64,000 nucleotides of DNA from Heliocidaris tuberculata (taxonomy: Eukaryota; Echinodermata; Echinoidea; Camarodonta; Echinometridae): assembly GCA_025618425.1 (NCBI GenBank), contig CM046849.1, positions 28,670,321 to 28,734,320 of the forward strand. Reading direction: 5' to 3'. The notes beneath the pieces were generated by a model that was given only the letters and a program-made list of their open reading frames with translations, was not told the origin of the DNA and did not search any database. Positions 12,052-25,609 of the stretch are shown one piece after another. The first letter of the stretch is position 1, and each line of letters begins with the position of its first letter. The translations under genes were made by a program, and so were the position numbers.

Positions 12052-14360
12052 AGATAAAGAGAAAGAATTGGTGTCATGAGATGTAAATATTGCAACAACA
12101 ACAAAAAAATCAACATCCTACGGAGAGTTCGAATATGGTTTCCATAATCATTCATGACTGGTGTAAAGAATATTTTTAGTAGACGTCTTCTTAAGCTATA
12201 TAAGAAAGGAACCTGGGAATAAAGGCTATGAGTTGGCCCGAAACAAATTGGGGGCTTGTCCGGGAGTCGAACCCACAGTTGGCCCTACCAATTGGATATG
12301 GAGAATAGAGAGAGGGGGTGGGATACAGAGAGAGAGAGAGAGAGAGATAGATACAAATAATGGCTGAGGGAGGAATGAGAGGGTGAGAAAAGGAAAGAGA
12401 GAGAAAAAAAGAGAATGAACAACATCCGGGTAATTTGTCGCATAAAGACAAGCGCGAGAGTAAGAAAGAGATATAGAGAAAGAGGAGGAGGAAGATAGAA
12501 ACGCGCAAAATAATACGATAGAACGGGAGATACAGTAAAGAAGAGAGGGACAGACAGGCAGACAGAGAATGCACATGACGCAGACAAAAATATACATCTG
12601 CCTATTTTGTTTACGTCTTCTTTATCATCGATATTATTGCCTTCCTTATTATGAATTGAAAAACAACATATACATAGTTTGTAAAAAAAAAAATAATAAA
12701 ATTTAAAAATCTCGCTATTACTGAGGAGCAGACAAGGTAAACCTTCTTTTGTGGGTAGTCATGCTATCACTCTTTGCTTATTTTGTCAGTCAAGCCGTTT
12801 GATGTAATAATCGCTTTTAAGTGGCAACCTATTTTTTTTTTTTTTGCCACATATAAGTTTCGCAATGATTTGTTGTCAAATAATTTGTAAGCCTGCAAGA
12901 GAGAGGAAAAATACGAATTAAACAGAAAATAAGGCAAATCGAATCCAATAAACTTCTAATGCCGTGGAACTAATCTATCAATATCACACTTACCTCCAGT
13001 CTCTGTGGTGAAGTTCAGAAACAGCGGCTCAAGAACGTGTCGGTATGCGCATTGCTCAAATTGATTACTCACGTTGGCACCTCGTGACGTCATAATGCGC
13101 TTGACCAGCGAATCGAACATCTCTGCGTTTAATAACCCATGGATCGAGTCTTCGCCGACCAAGTCATCGGAGGAAAACCCGGTTGGGGTTGGTCGCGGTC
13201 TCTGGACGTAGATTTGTCTTTCGTTAGAGAGAGACTGGCTGAAGCCGCTGCCCAGGATGGTGTGCAGCACAATCAGATAAGACAAAATTGAGATGGAGGT
13301 CTGATTTTTTTTTTTTTTTTTAATGGAGAGAAGAGAAGAGAAGAGAAGAGAATAATTTACAAAAATGCAAACAAAATGCAAACTTTGGAATCCCGAATCA
13401 TCTTTAATTTATGGGCCCATCTTTATATGAATAGTTAATGATCTCAACTCGAGTTCGTTAGCAATCGAACTCCTAACATCAAGTGTTTACTACTTGATAT
13501 CAAGGCTTGTTATCGATTAAACCTCAGTTGCGATTTTGAAGGGTCAGGACCCCTGAAATGCTTAGTTTTAATGGTAACAAAATCCAACAAATTCATCCGG
13601 AATTAATATTCTTAAAGACTACATCTGCTGACAGACATGAAGAGTTGATAACAATGTAAATAAGCGGGTATAGAGTGAGAGACTGAAAAAATGGCACTTA
13701 CTTTCTAATTTTAGCATAACTAACATGACTAAGGTTAATATACTTTTCAGCATAAAAAGAAAGGGAATATCCTATTAATATTGTTTCAATTCAGAGTAAC
13801 CAAGTCACTAAATCTCCCAGTTGACTAAGGAATGTATCTCGACTTCAAATCATATTTCCAGTATTCATGCTTTGAATTATTAATAGGCCTACAGTTACTG
13901 ATATATTTGTTTACACGTACACACTAGTCATGCTAATGACAATTTCATTCTGGGGAGGGGTATAAAAAGAATGATACTATACGTATGAGTAATTTTAGTT
14001 GCTGTCTTCATCAGTGTGGTCAAAAAAAAAACCCAAAAAAATTTCTCGGACAAGCAAAAAAAAAAGGGTTATCAGCATTTTGGGGAGTGTAATTTTACTC
14101 AATAATACTCTGTCAAGCAAAACAACAACAACAACAACAACAAAAACACTAGAATTATGCTAAAATTCTCCTAAATTGTGTCAAATTATGCCTAGCATAA
14201 TGCTAGATGCTAAAGCGGTCAAAATTCTGCCAGAAAGCAGAATTCTGCCAACTCTGGCAAGGTTGGTCTTCATTCTCCTTTACCACGTTCGTCTATATAT
14301 CTGTCTGCCTGCCTCCCCCTCCCCCCTCCTCCCTCGCCCCATCCCTTCCCCTCTCTCCCC

Positions 14361-14408
<48 letters not shown>

Positions 14409-16355
14409 GTCTCTCTCTGTCTCTATCTCTCTCCCTCTATCTCTCTCTCTTTTGTTAACACACCCATTGTCCATTGATCAATTCAGATGTTGTTGCTTTT
14501 TGCGTTTATGCATCAACAAAAATTTGCCTCTGCCAAACGCACCTGTTGATAGAAATTGGGTCAGGTAAGTTCAAACAAACACAGCAATTATTTCCCCCAC
14601 GAAGTTTAATACATACCAGTGCATGTGATTACCCATACCTACTATGTCAAGTAAGACTGTTTCTTCCTTCTTTTTTTTTTTTTTTTTTTTAAATTATTAT
14701 TACCGTATTACCGTCGGCTTTACCCACACATTCAGATTCAGATTGAGATTTATTGTCTGTTTTCAATCATATTAACATAATACTGCAGCAGTGCATAACA
14801 TAAAAGAAATACAATAACAACAATAATATAACAGTGATGTTTTTCCATAGATATGGGTACATAATTAAATATCAATAAGTAAAGTATATGATTCACAAAT
14901 ATTGACCTAAGTGATGTTGAAAACAGTTGGACATGTTTAGAAGCAAAGCTTGTATATTACATGTCCAGAAACTTATATAACTTCATCACGATTGGGTCGT
15001 TCAATAATATCAAATTCATAAAGCATCATTACGAGAAGCGAATTATTGATAAGAGAGAATTAAAGTGAGTTAAGGTAGAAGGACAATTGCCTCAACCCAC
15101 AAGAAAAACTAAAGTGTGAAAGTAAAGTGAAAGTGCAAGACGGTGTTGAAACAAAAGTAGTAGATAACGTTTGAAAATAATTAATAATAATCTTTAATAG
15201 ATTTTACTGAAGTATCTGAAGTAGAAAATGGTTTTACTGTTCCTTTTAAACGCAATGCTTTTATTTCGGCTCCCTACATTTTACATTTTCTTCTTTTTTG
15301 CCAGTCGTTCCCATATCTCGCGAAAATTTCTGCGAATTTACCGTTCATTGTACTTAATTTGAGTTCTTTACCCGTACGTTTTGAAATTGACAATTATGCT
15401 TGTAAAATCTGAATTGCATTTGATGTAAAAGAGGCCGGAGCAAATAAACTTCAAACTACAAACTTAAATAAATGAACCACGTATGACATGCCTAATCACG
15501 ATTTTGCAATACAATCTTTACCAAGGTGTACGTCCCACGTGACCAGTATGTCTTGTGGGCCTTTAAAACGTTATCTGAGGGTTCACGAGATGGTCCACGA
15601 GACCAACGTATCGTTATCGCTACCTTTTTGACAACATAATTCGAAGGGTTTACATTACCGATAATCGTTGGCTGTCGCTCTCGGGGGCCGTCGCAATCTC
15701 GCGGGTTGTCGGTAGTTCTTACTGGGGGAATCTTTTCAGTCAAACACCAACCAAAACCTGTGACACAGGCCTACATTTGAAATGTAAATGATGCTGTTTT
15801 TTCTTCTTCTTTTTTTTCTTTGAGTTTTGACCTTCAGATTTCTGGTAAATAGTAAAACAATGGAATGTGCTACAAAAAAAAAATAGTTTGTAAAATAAAA
15901 CTTACCTTTCAGTATTTATCAAGTCCTTTTCTCATACTTGAAAATGGTAAAAAAAATTATCTCTAAAAATCAATTTCATAATTTAAAACATTAAAAAGAA
16001 AATTGAACGGCCACAACCCTAGAACATTGATTGCACATTTTAACAACCCCTGGAAATTGATCCATTTCCAAACCCAAAGTTCGAAACACTTCTAGCTTGT
16101 TCCTCGAGTCTAGAAAGCATGCAGTTTATTTTTTAGATGAACCGTGGCATGTATAAATGGCGTCTTTATTCTAAAAAATATAGTTAGAAATAGATATTTG
16201 CGTATTTTTCGGCCTGACTTCATTCTAAGCATTTTTTTTTTAATAATTGAAATGTAAATCAAAACAAAATCAGCACAACGAACTCTGTTTAGTCATGCGT
16301 CTGTTATTAATTTACTGATTTAATGCTGTTCTATGAACTTTACCAGAAATGTACA

Positions 16356-16428
<73 letters not shown>

Positions 16429-19400
16429 CATCTTAGCCATTGTATTTTAAAGTTTGCGCTCGTTTACAATACAATAATGGGAAATAAAAGTTAAAGCAAT
16501 TAAGCGAGACCCTCGAGATGAAATATATACATGGTGACAATTACAGGATATACCCTTCCAATCATCATTAAATCACGCAAGAGTGCTGGTTGAACCATGA
16601 TTTTCAATGATGATATAAACACAGTCAAATTACCTGACCATGACATCCTAGTGGATTATTAAATGAGAACAAAAAGCATAAACATGGCGTAGGATGAAAA
16701 TCGTTTCTTTGAACTACCCATATGCCACTATGTATTTTACCCCCGTAAAAGTGCAAGGGAACAATAGCCTGGCCCCCTGCTAAGAAAAGTCATAAAGAAA
16801 CCAACATAATTAGGAATGAACGAAACAGAAAAGCAAGTACATGTATCGGTCATTGTCATGATCAGGTGAAATAAACTCTGGTACACTGGTTTTTATCGCC
16901 ACACTTTTGAAAAGTTACTTTACAAAGAAATTTATGGGGCGGAAGAACTATGACAAAAGAAGGCAACATTAATTTGATTTGGTTGGAGTGATGATTCCCA
17001 AAGCGCCATTGCGAACTGACAAAGAAATGAAACAGATCAATATCTCCATTAAAACTTTGCTTATGTAGATTAATCAAAATTCAAGATTCAATATAAGTTA
17101 TTGTCATGTAAAAATACATAAAATTTGCTTCCGGACATTGAAAGATTACAGGTGCATAAATGAATATAAACAATACAGTATAGCTTAACATAAATTCTAT
17201 ACCATTGACATACATAAAGTTCATTTAACGATGATCACAATTTTCAAATATTACACGAGAAGATTACAAAGAGGAGAGGAGAGAAAAGCTAAAAGGGCAG
17301 AAGGAGGAGCATGAGGAGTGAGGCAGTGCATTACAACTGGGCGTTGTGGCGTGCGCCTGTAATCCAGCTAACAGCATGAACAATGGAAGTTATAAACTGA
17401 TTCAGCGGACCCAGGTTCGAGACTGAGTCACGTCTTTCGGATGGTGACGTTAAAGGTCGGCCCCAAGACGTAAATAATCATATATAATTGATACACGTCT
17501 GTAAACACCCAATTACAGACACATGTAGCTTGTTATAGCTTGTGCCATCCAGGCACCTCCATGCCAGAGCACCCCTCTAGCTGAGACTAACTTACACAAC
17601 ACACATACGTACATGTACCTCCCCCCCCCCCCGAAAAAAACACATAGTTCACAGCACACACACACTCACACACACCCACCCACACCACCAACACACATGT
17701 GACTTACACACACGCACGCGCGCGCACATGACTTACACACACACACACACACCACCACCACCACCACCACCACACACATGATTTACAACCTAATCAACAT
17801 GAAAAGAGCTCTGGCATAGAAATGCCTCGGTGAAGATAATGAGACAATAAATCATCTCAAGATAAATTAGCTGCGAGACAGAGGCTGTGAAAGAAGAAAG
17901 ACATTCATGCAAAGTACTGAGGCATCGCAGGCAGTGTAACATATTTGTAGATGGCAAATATTATTATTATTATTATTATTTTGGTTTTTCCCTTTACTAC
18001 ATGTGTAAGGTCAGGTAACAGTATATGATAGCAAACCATTTATTACAGATTCCAAGCATTTTGTTTATTAGTAAAGTTAGCAAGATATTTGGCTCCAAAA
18101 CTAGAGTCTACACATACTACCAGCCATTTCCATAATAGCATTTTTTGAGAATAAAAGCAATTAGCAAATGTATTATACTGCATCAGTATACACATACTGG
18201 ACTGTTCCACTTAGTGCTGGAATTTCATGATGCGATTATATGTATGAATATGAAATATTAATCACAGATGTAAGAATTATGCTAACGGAGAATGAACCCC
18301 TAGTACACTTGTAAATTTAGTGAATAGACAGTGAAATACAATAAGCCTTACTGAAACTTGATCAGGTTGACAAACTGCCTCACATAATCAACCACATCCA
18401 TTTTGCTCAAAAAGCTATCATGTATTTTGACTTGACAAATATACTTGCACATGTTAAAGAACTAAGTAAGTAAAAGCCCTATTAAAACTGAATCAAGATG
18501 ACAATATTGAGTGTGTCAAAATGTTACTTTTGGTGAGTCTTTTCATTTCACCTGGCTTGCTCACTCAGCCATAAAGTTTCGATGGGATATATCAGGACAT
18601 ACAGTGAACAAAGTCTGTTCTTTCATAAATTATCTTTTAATGATCAGAATATAACATTTTTGAGCCTTTTCATGACTCTCAACTTTGCTGATACCAGCCA
18701 GAACATAGAAAAAAAAAATTTGTCAAGTATGGATTTTGCACCATTTCACAAAACTTGGTTTTTGCTCACTCAAGCGTAAAATATTGTGAGATATCATGGT
18801 ATCATGGTATCATATGATAGAAGAGACTCTAAGCTTTCCACAGGTATGAACATTTCCTGAAAATATTTTGAAGTATTTAAATGGGGAGACTTTTTTCTAC
18901 TGTAAATTTTTAAATGTTCGTAACTTTGTTCATACAAGCCAGAACAAATACCAATTCTTGTCAAGTCTGAATTTTGCACCCTTTCACAAAAGTGGTTTTT
19001 GATCACTCAGATTTGTGTGTGTTATTGCATAGGAGAGACCCTAAGCTATCAACAGGATTGAAAATTTTGGGAAAATATTCTGAAATATTGATTTGAGGAG
19101 ACTTTTTCCAACTGCTAACTTTTGGGGGGGGGACGCACTGTAGAGGAATATACCGTTTAATACAGGTTCTGGGAACTATTGACTATTCCTCAAAGAATCT
19201 TATCGACCAAGCCGTACTATGAGATAGACTATAGTTGGTGAAATGTGTTATTTGTAATTTTTAGGTCCAGTCAAAGATTATTTAACGAATTGAACAATAC
19301 CAATTATTTAATATGTCCAAAAAGAGCACTGTTACAGCTGATTTTTTTTCCACTTATCTGATTTACATCTGACAAGCGCAAAGTACACAGGTGTTAACTG

Positions 19401-22400
19401 GGTGTGTTTTGTTTTGTTTTTTGTTTTTGTTGTTATTTAGTACGGCATATTTGCAGCATTTTGATTACTGATGGTACATTAACATTTTGACGTAAAGGTT
19501 CATCAATATGCCAAAGAATGTAAGAAAAGTAATGTATAAATGCTATTGCTTGACCTGCCCTATATTTATAGATATTTTCTTATAACAATCGTATTTTTTT
19601 TTTTTTAATTTGAAAATAGGGACGACTCTAGCTATCTTCATATTTTTGGGGACAGTACCCGTGGGTAAAGACAAATTCAAAATAAATGTGAGAGGGGAAA
19701 TTATTTCATCAATAATATTTTGAAGAAGGAAATTTGTAATTCCATCATATCCTGAACCCTTCTTCGTATTTAGATTGGTTATAATATTTTTGATTTCACC
19801 CTCTAGAACTGGTGTGCAAAAAAGAGAGACTGGGGTTAAGAGCTTTTAAAAAAATTGTGAAACTCTAAATTTGACTTTGGGATATTGTTGGCAAGATTTG
19901 GTCCTATATTTACAAAAACATTGAATACCTAAGCCATTTCTGAGGGATCATCGAATCTGCGATTATTTTTAAGAATACACTTGGGAGGATCGGTATCGTT
20001 TTTTTTTTTTTTCTTTTTTTTGTTTGTTTGTTTGTTTGTTTGTTGTTGTTTTTTTCAAAGCTTCATTAATCACCTTCCACGTACTCTTTATATCGAATTT
20101 GTATTTTTCAAACTGGCGTGAGAAATACAATTGTTTAGTTAAACGTAAAGACGATGTGAGAACATTACGATAACGAACGTATTGAGCCCTATTTCGAGCA
20201 ATTCGGATTTTTTTTTTCTATGTTTATAGAAGAGTTTGTTGTGGTTGTTTTTTTTTTCTATTAATATACCTAAGGAAAGATTTCGTGATCCAAAGATTTT
20301 TAGGAATCCTTTTGTGGTTGGAAAAATTTGATTGCTGAAGAGGTATGGTTGAATTGAAGTTAGATGTTGATAAATGAATAAAGTTTTTATACGAAATATT
20401 TACATCACTTTGACTGTAAACAGGTGACCATTCAACAGATCTTAATCTCTCCCTAAGTTTATTGAGGTTTGTCGTGAATGAAGATATCAGAGCATAAATG
20501 GGATAATGGTCAGAAACATCAGATACCATTACACCAGAAGTGAACTGGGGAAGATAGATTATTTACAAAAATATTGTCAATAATTGTAGGTATAACATCA
20601 GATATACGGGTGGGTTTCCTGATGAGAGGAATATAAGATTTAGACAACATCAAATTGAGGAAATCATGGCAGTTGTGATTATCTCGACATTTTGAAATAT
20701 TAAGATTAAAGTTGCCCAAAATAATGCATATCTTGTTTTCAAAGTATTTCTCTGATAAAAGGGCGTGGAGAGATACAATAAATTCAACAGGGTTCGAGTT
20801 CGGTGTTCTATATACTTCTCCAACAATTAAATTACCATGATTACCTTCGTTTGGAACTTTGATTTCAATAAAAATATTTTCAATGGCTCCTGACATATAT
20901 GGCTAAATTCAACTAACACCTCACAATTCAAATTTTGGGTGACATAAAAACCTACTCCACGTCCAGACCTCCCCTTTTATTTGACCTGTTACTGGTTATA
21001 AGTCTGTAACCATATCAAAAAGAGAACTTGTGACGTTTCATTGAGCCAGGTTTCACAATACCAATGACTCCGTGACTAAATTTTAAATCGTTAATGAATA
21101 ACTGGAACTGATCAAAATATTTGCTCAGACTCCTAATATCAAAATGTGAAGCAAAGAATTGGTTAGGATTTGAATGGGATAATGACGTAATCTCATTTTC
21201 CAAACGATAATTAGTAAACAAATGCTGAGGAAAAACCTCATTAGAATCGATTTCGAGCTGCAGTTCAGGAGTTGTTGAATTTAGGAATGTTGTTATGTCT
21301 GAGTTGTCACCCTCTTCTCTTTTCGTAAAGTTAACATTTATTGTGACATCATAAATGTTATTCATGGAGGTGTCGTGGTAAAGTGGTTCATTCACATGAT
21401 TCTCAATCAAAGGGTTGAGGGTTTGAATCTCAGCCTGGCACAAGCGTCTTTTGGCAAGACATTAATCCATGTTTGCCACTCTCCACCCAGGTGTTAAATG
21501 GGTACCTGGCAGGATTTATTCCTTGAAATGCACTTTGCGCTGATTACGACAGCCGGAGCTAAAGCCAGGGTAATCATATCCAAACACTTTGGAAGCGCTG
21601 AGGGACGTTATATAACAATGTGATATGCGCTATACAAGAACGGTTCATATATTCCGGCGAAAAGAGTAGTTGTTCAGGAATCTGTTTGACTATATAGGCA
21701 TTGAATAAAAAGAACGCTGAATAAGAAAATGACAAGCAAGTGACAGGCAAATACCTGACAGAAGAATAAGCGCAGAAGTGAACCTGGCTTCTCCGAAAAA
21801 AATGTCATACATGAGACTACACACAAAAAAGTATTCAGTTCTTATAACAAAAATACAAGCTGAGCAGTTATTACTTATCAACCTCAAAAATTCAAGAATT
21901 TGGCTTGCTATGTACATGGTTACTGCAACAATAAAGAGTGCACTTTTTATTATTATTTATTTATATATTTTTTTTAGTGGTGATTTCCCTCAAACGTTCA
22001 ATGATAAACCCGGGGGACTACTCTTAAGACGGTAACGTTATTGTACAATATCTATTTATCATCACGAAGCAATGTGCACATTTTCGAATAAATCATTCTA
22101 TGCCCAATGGGGTTTACCACCATAAATCACAGACGGAATAACAGATACGGACATTTCTAAAACAGAGCACGAATGCTTAATGGATGGCAAATAAAGGGGA
22201 ACATGGCTTAGAGTGTCTCGTAAATTTGATATGCCACAGCGTTTAGAAATTGAAAACGTTGACCCTAGTTGCTTACTGCACTCAGCAGAAAAGAAGAAAT
22301 GTCGACACTCTTTATTTCTTAAAATTTTCATAGTAACCTTCAATAAAGTATACTAAGATATAAATCAATCAAATCAAATAAAAAAAATAAATAAACATAC

Positions 22401-25400
22401 TTTACCAACTTCAAATTAAAGGGAAATCCAACCTTAATAGCAAGTTGCTTTGAAAGCAAGAGGAAAAATCAGAGAAGCAGATTGGTGAAAGTTTGAACGA
22501 AATCGGACAAGCAATAAGAAAGTTATGAATTTTTGAAAGTTGTAATCACTATGCATATGGGAATTTCAAATTGGCCGAATAGGTAATATCAGTGTGATGT
22601 AGCTGTGGACAACTCCCCCATTCGCTCTAACACACAAAATGACTGAAATGTCACTTCTTTTCAAAATGCATTACTCAGTAGGATCTTTTCGCTCATGAGG
22701 ACCTATAACAATATGCTATCTCCAATATATTTTGAGTACTGCCCCGAGGGTAAAAGCGCCTTGAAGAAAACCGCAAATTAATGATATTTTTGTGTACTAC
22801 AAATGGGACAGTTGTCCACAAAAATCTCACAATATTGACTCACCAAATTGCCAATTTGAAATTCGCATAGATGTAGTGATCTCATTTTTCAAACATCCAT
22901 AACTTTCTTAATCCTTGTCCGATTTCTTTCAAACTTTCACCACCTTGTTCTTCTTATTTTTCTGCTTTCACAAAAATCATCTTATTACCAAGGTTGGATT
23001 GCCCTTTAAGATTAAGCTTTGAACTTTCACGCTTGGATGGGCACAATTATTTGATAAATGTTCGGTCTGATCAAGAAAATTGGAGAAAAAAAGAGGGCAG
23101 ATAGCCATTAAAATGTCAGTGAACATGTGCATCTATAAAACATTCTTGTTCAACAATGGAAACAAATCATGAAAAACAATAAGAAGAATTGAGCTCTGGA
23201 TGTCAAGTTTATAGTCACAGCAGACTGCGTGCTTTTGACGATTCAAGTGTTTCTCGTGACCCTTTTTCCCCATTGTTTTAATTTGACTCTATATACAAGA
23301 TGGAAATGCTCATCAATATTTGAATGACCAGATACCCCATTTTTGCAATTTTCTTTCAGACACTCATTTATTGTCAAAATTAATGGCTATGCTCATTCAT
23401 GCGTGAATAGTATGATTCCAACTGCATTTATCATTTTTAAAAGGATTAATTTATGTTTATTTTCATATATGAATGATAAGTTTGTATGAAATAATTATTT
23501 GAAAATCTTAACTATAAATAGTGTCCACTGAAATTCTTTATTTCTGTTTTCTTCTTCTTTTTTTGCTAAGTATAGATGGATTTACAAAATTTGTTTAAAA
23601 TTGTTAAACATGTTAAAGAACACCAATCTTGCAGGAATGGCTAGGGTCGTGGTCATCATGGTAATAGAGTGTACTTGGCAATCGTTTGGACATCATTAAG
23701 TTTTAAAAAGCCATCTTCTAGTTTGAGCTCTGTTTTGACTTCTGAAGACATGAAATGGGTGACGGAAACATATTCGCAAAACATATGAGGTAGTTTACAG
23801 AACTGTAGACCTCTCCCCCACCCCCCCCCACCCCTCCTAGAAATTTCAAGTTTCAAATTATTCGGACACCCGCCACCTCATAATCGGGCATCTGCCACCC
23901 CATATTCGGGCATCTGCCACCCCATATTCGGGCATCTGCAACCCCATATTCGAGCATCTGCCACCCCATATTCGGGCATCTGCCACCCCATATTCGGGCA
24001 TCTGCCACCCCATATTCGGGCACCTGCCACCTCATATTCGGGCATCTGCCACCTCATAATAAGGCATCTGCCACCCCATATTCGGGCATCTGCCACCTCA
24101 TAATCAGGCATCTGCCACCTCATAATCGGGCATCTGCCACCCCATATTCGGGCATCAGCCACCCCATATTCGGGCATCTGCCACCCCATATCGGGCACCT
24201 GCCACCTCATATTCGGGCTTCTGCCACCCCATATTCGGGCACCTGCCACCTCATATTCGGGCTTCTGCCACCTCATATTCGGGCATCTGCCACCCCATAT
24301 TCGGGCATCTGCCACCCCATATTCGAGCATCTGCCACCCCATATTCGGGCAACTGCCACCCCATATTCGGGCACTGCCACCCCATATTCGGGCATCTGCC
24401 ACCCCATATTCGGGCATCTGCCCCCTCATATTCGGGCACCTTAAATTAATAATATTTTCTTTATTTCTTTATTCATTATAAACTTTTTCTAATCACTATA
24501 AATTCCTTATCGAAAAACGGAAACATGGAATTCTCATATTGCACATGCAGCAACATTCCTATTTGAAAAGCGAATTCGTGTTCTTTTTTTTGGGGGGGGG
24601 GGTAATGATAATTCAAAAATCAATGCAAATCATTTAATAGTTTTAATGAAGAGAGGGCCTTAGCAAAAGTCCAACGTATCATGAACGAACCCACCCACCC
24701 ATTACATTCTCTTATAGTGAAATAGTCACCCCATTTTACCCATAAGATTTGACCCCGTAAAGTTACTTATACCATCTAAGTCACTGACAAAAAGGTTGTC
24801 AGCCTCACCGTAGCCGCCGGGTTTAGGCCCCAGAGCCCCCAAAAGAGACCCCAAAGTCAGGTCGATTTCACCCATCTCCCTCATGCACCAAACTTTGTCA
24901 GTAGGAAATAGTATGACTAGACATTACAAAACACAAAAAACATGACAAAAATTTCCGTCGGGATGGGGTGTCAGATGGCCCTTAAAAATTGGGGTAAATT
25001 TTTCCCCTTGAAGCCCAGGGACCAAATTTTGTCAGAAGGAAGAGCTATGGATGTGCATTCCAAAAATATAAAAACTGACAAAATTGTCCATTGGGAAGGG
25101 GGTGTCAGACTCCTTGAAATGAAAACCCTAAAGTGTCCTTTGACAACGCTTTGCCCCCCCCCCCAAAAAAAAATGCTTTGTATGTAAAGAAAAAACATTT
25201 TCTTTATACCTTCTGACTATGATAATTCAAAAATGCTTTATTCAATTCACTTTAAATTTTCATAACATAATTTTGAGTATAATAATCTTCTTGAGGTGCA
25301 ATTTGGTGTTAATGGGTCTTTCTGATGAATAAGTTATTAAATTGTGAAAACTGTATTGCTTTCTCAAAAGTAGCCAAAAAATATTGTCAGGATTATATAA

Positions 25401-25569
25401 AACGCACCCATTGTCCATCTTCACCTGTTTGACAACGCATAATAGAAGAGCTTTTTAGGGAACTGTGGTATGTGACTGCCAGGCTGAAATATACTATTTA
25501 TGTGTTAATTTCACAGATACCAAGCAAGCTCCTCTAGAATATATATACATAGTTTCTGCGCTTTATAAA

Positions 25570-25609
<40 letters not shown>

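Noticed and set aside
12191..12597. Three overlapping Ser/Leu-rich minus-strand frames
   Set aside because: Composition effect of GA-rich DNA; no homology or splice support.
23853..24439. 183-codon minus-strand repeat protein
   Set aside because: A 22-bp minisatellite with open frames by composition; frame cycling explains the 22-residue periodicity.
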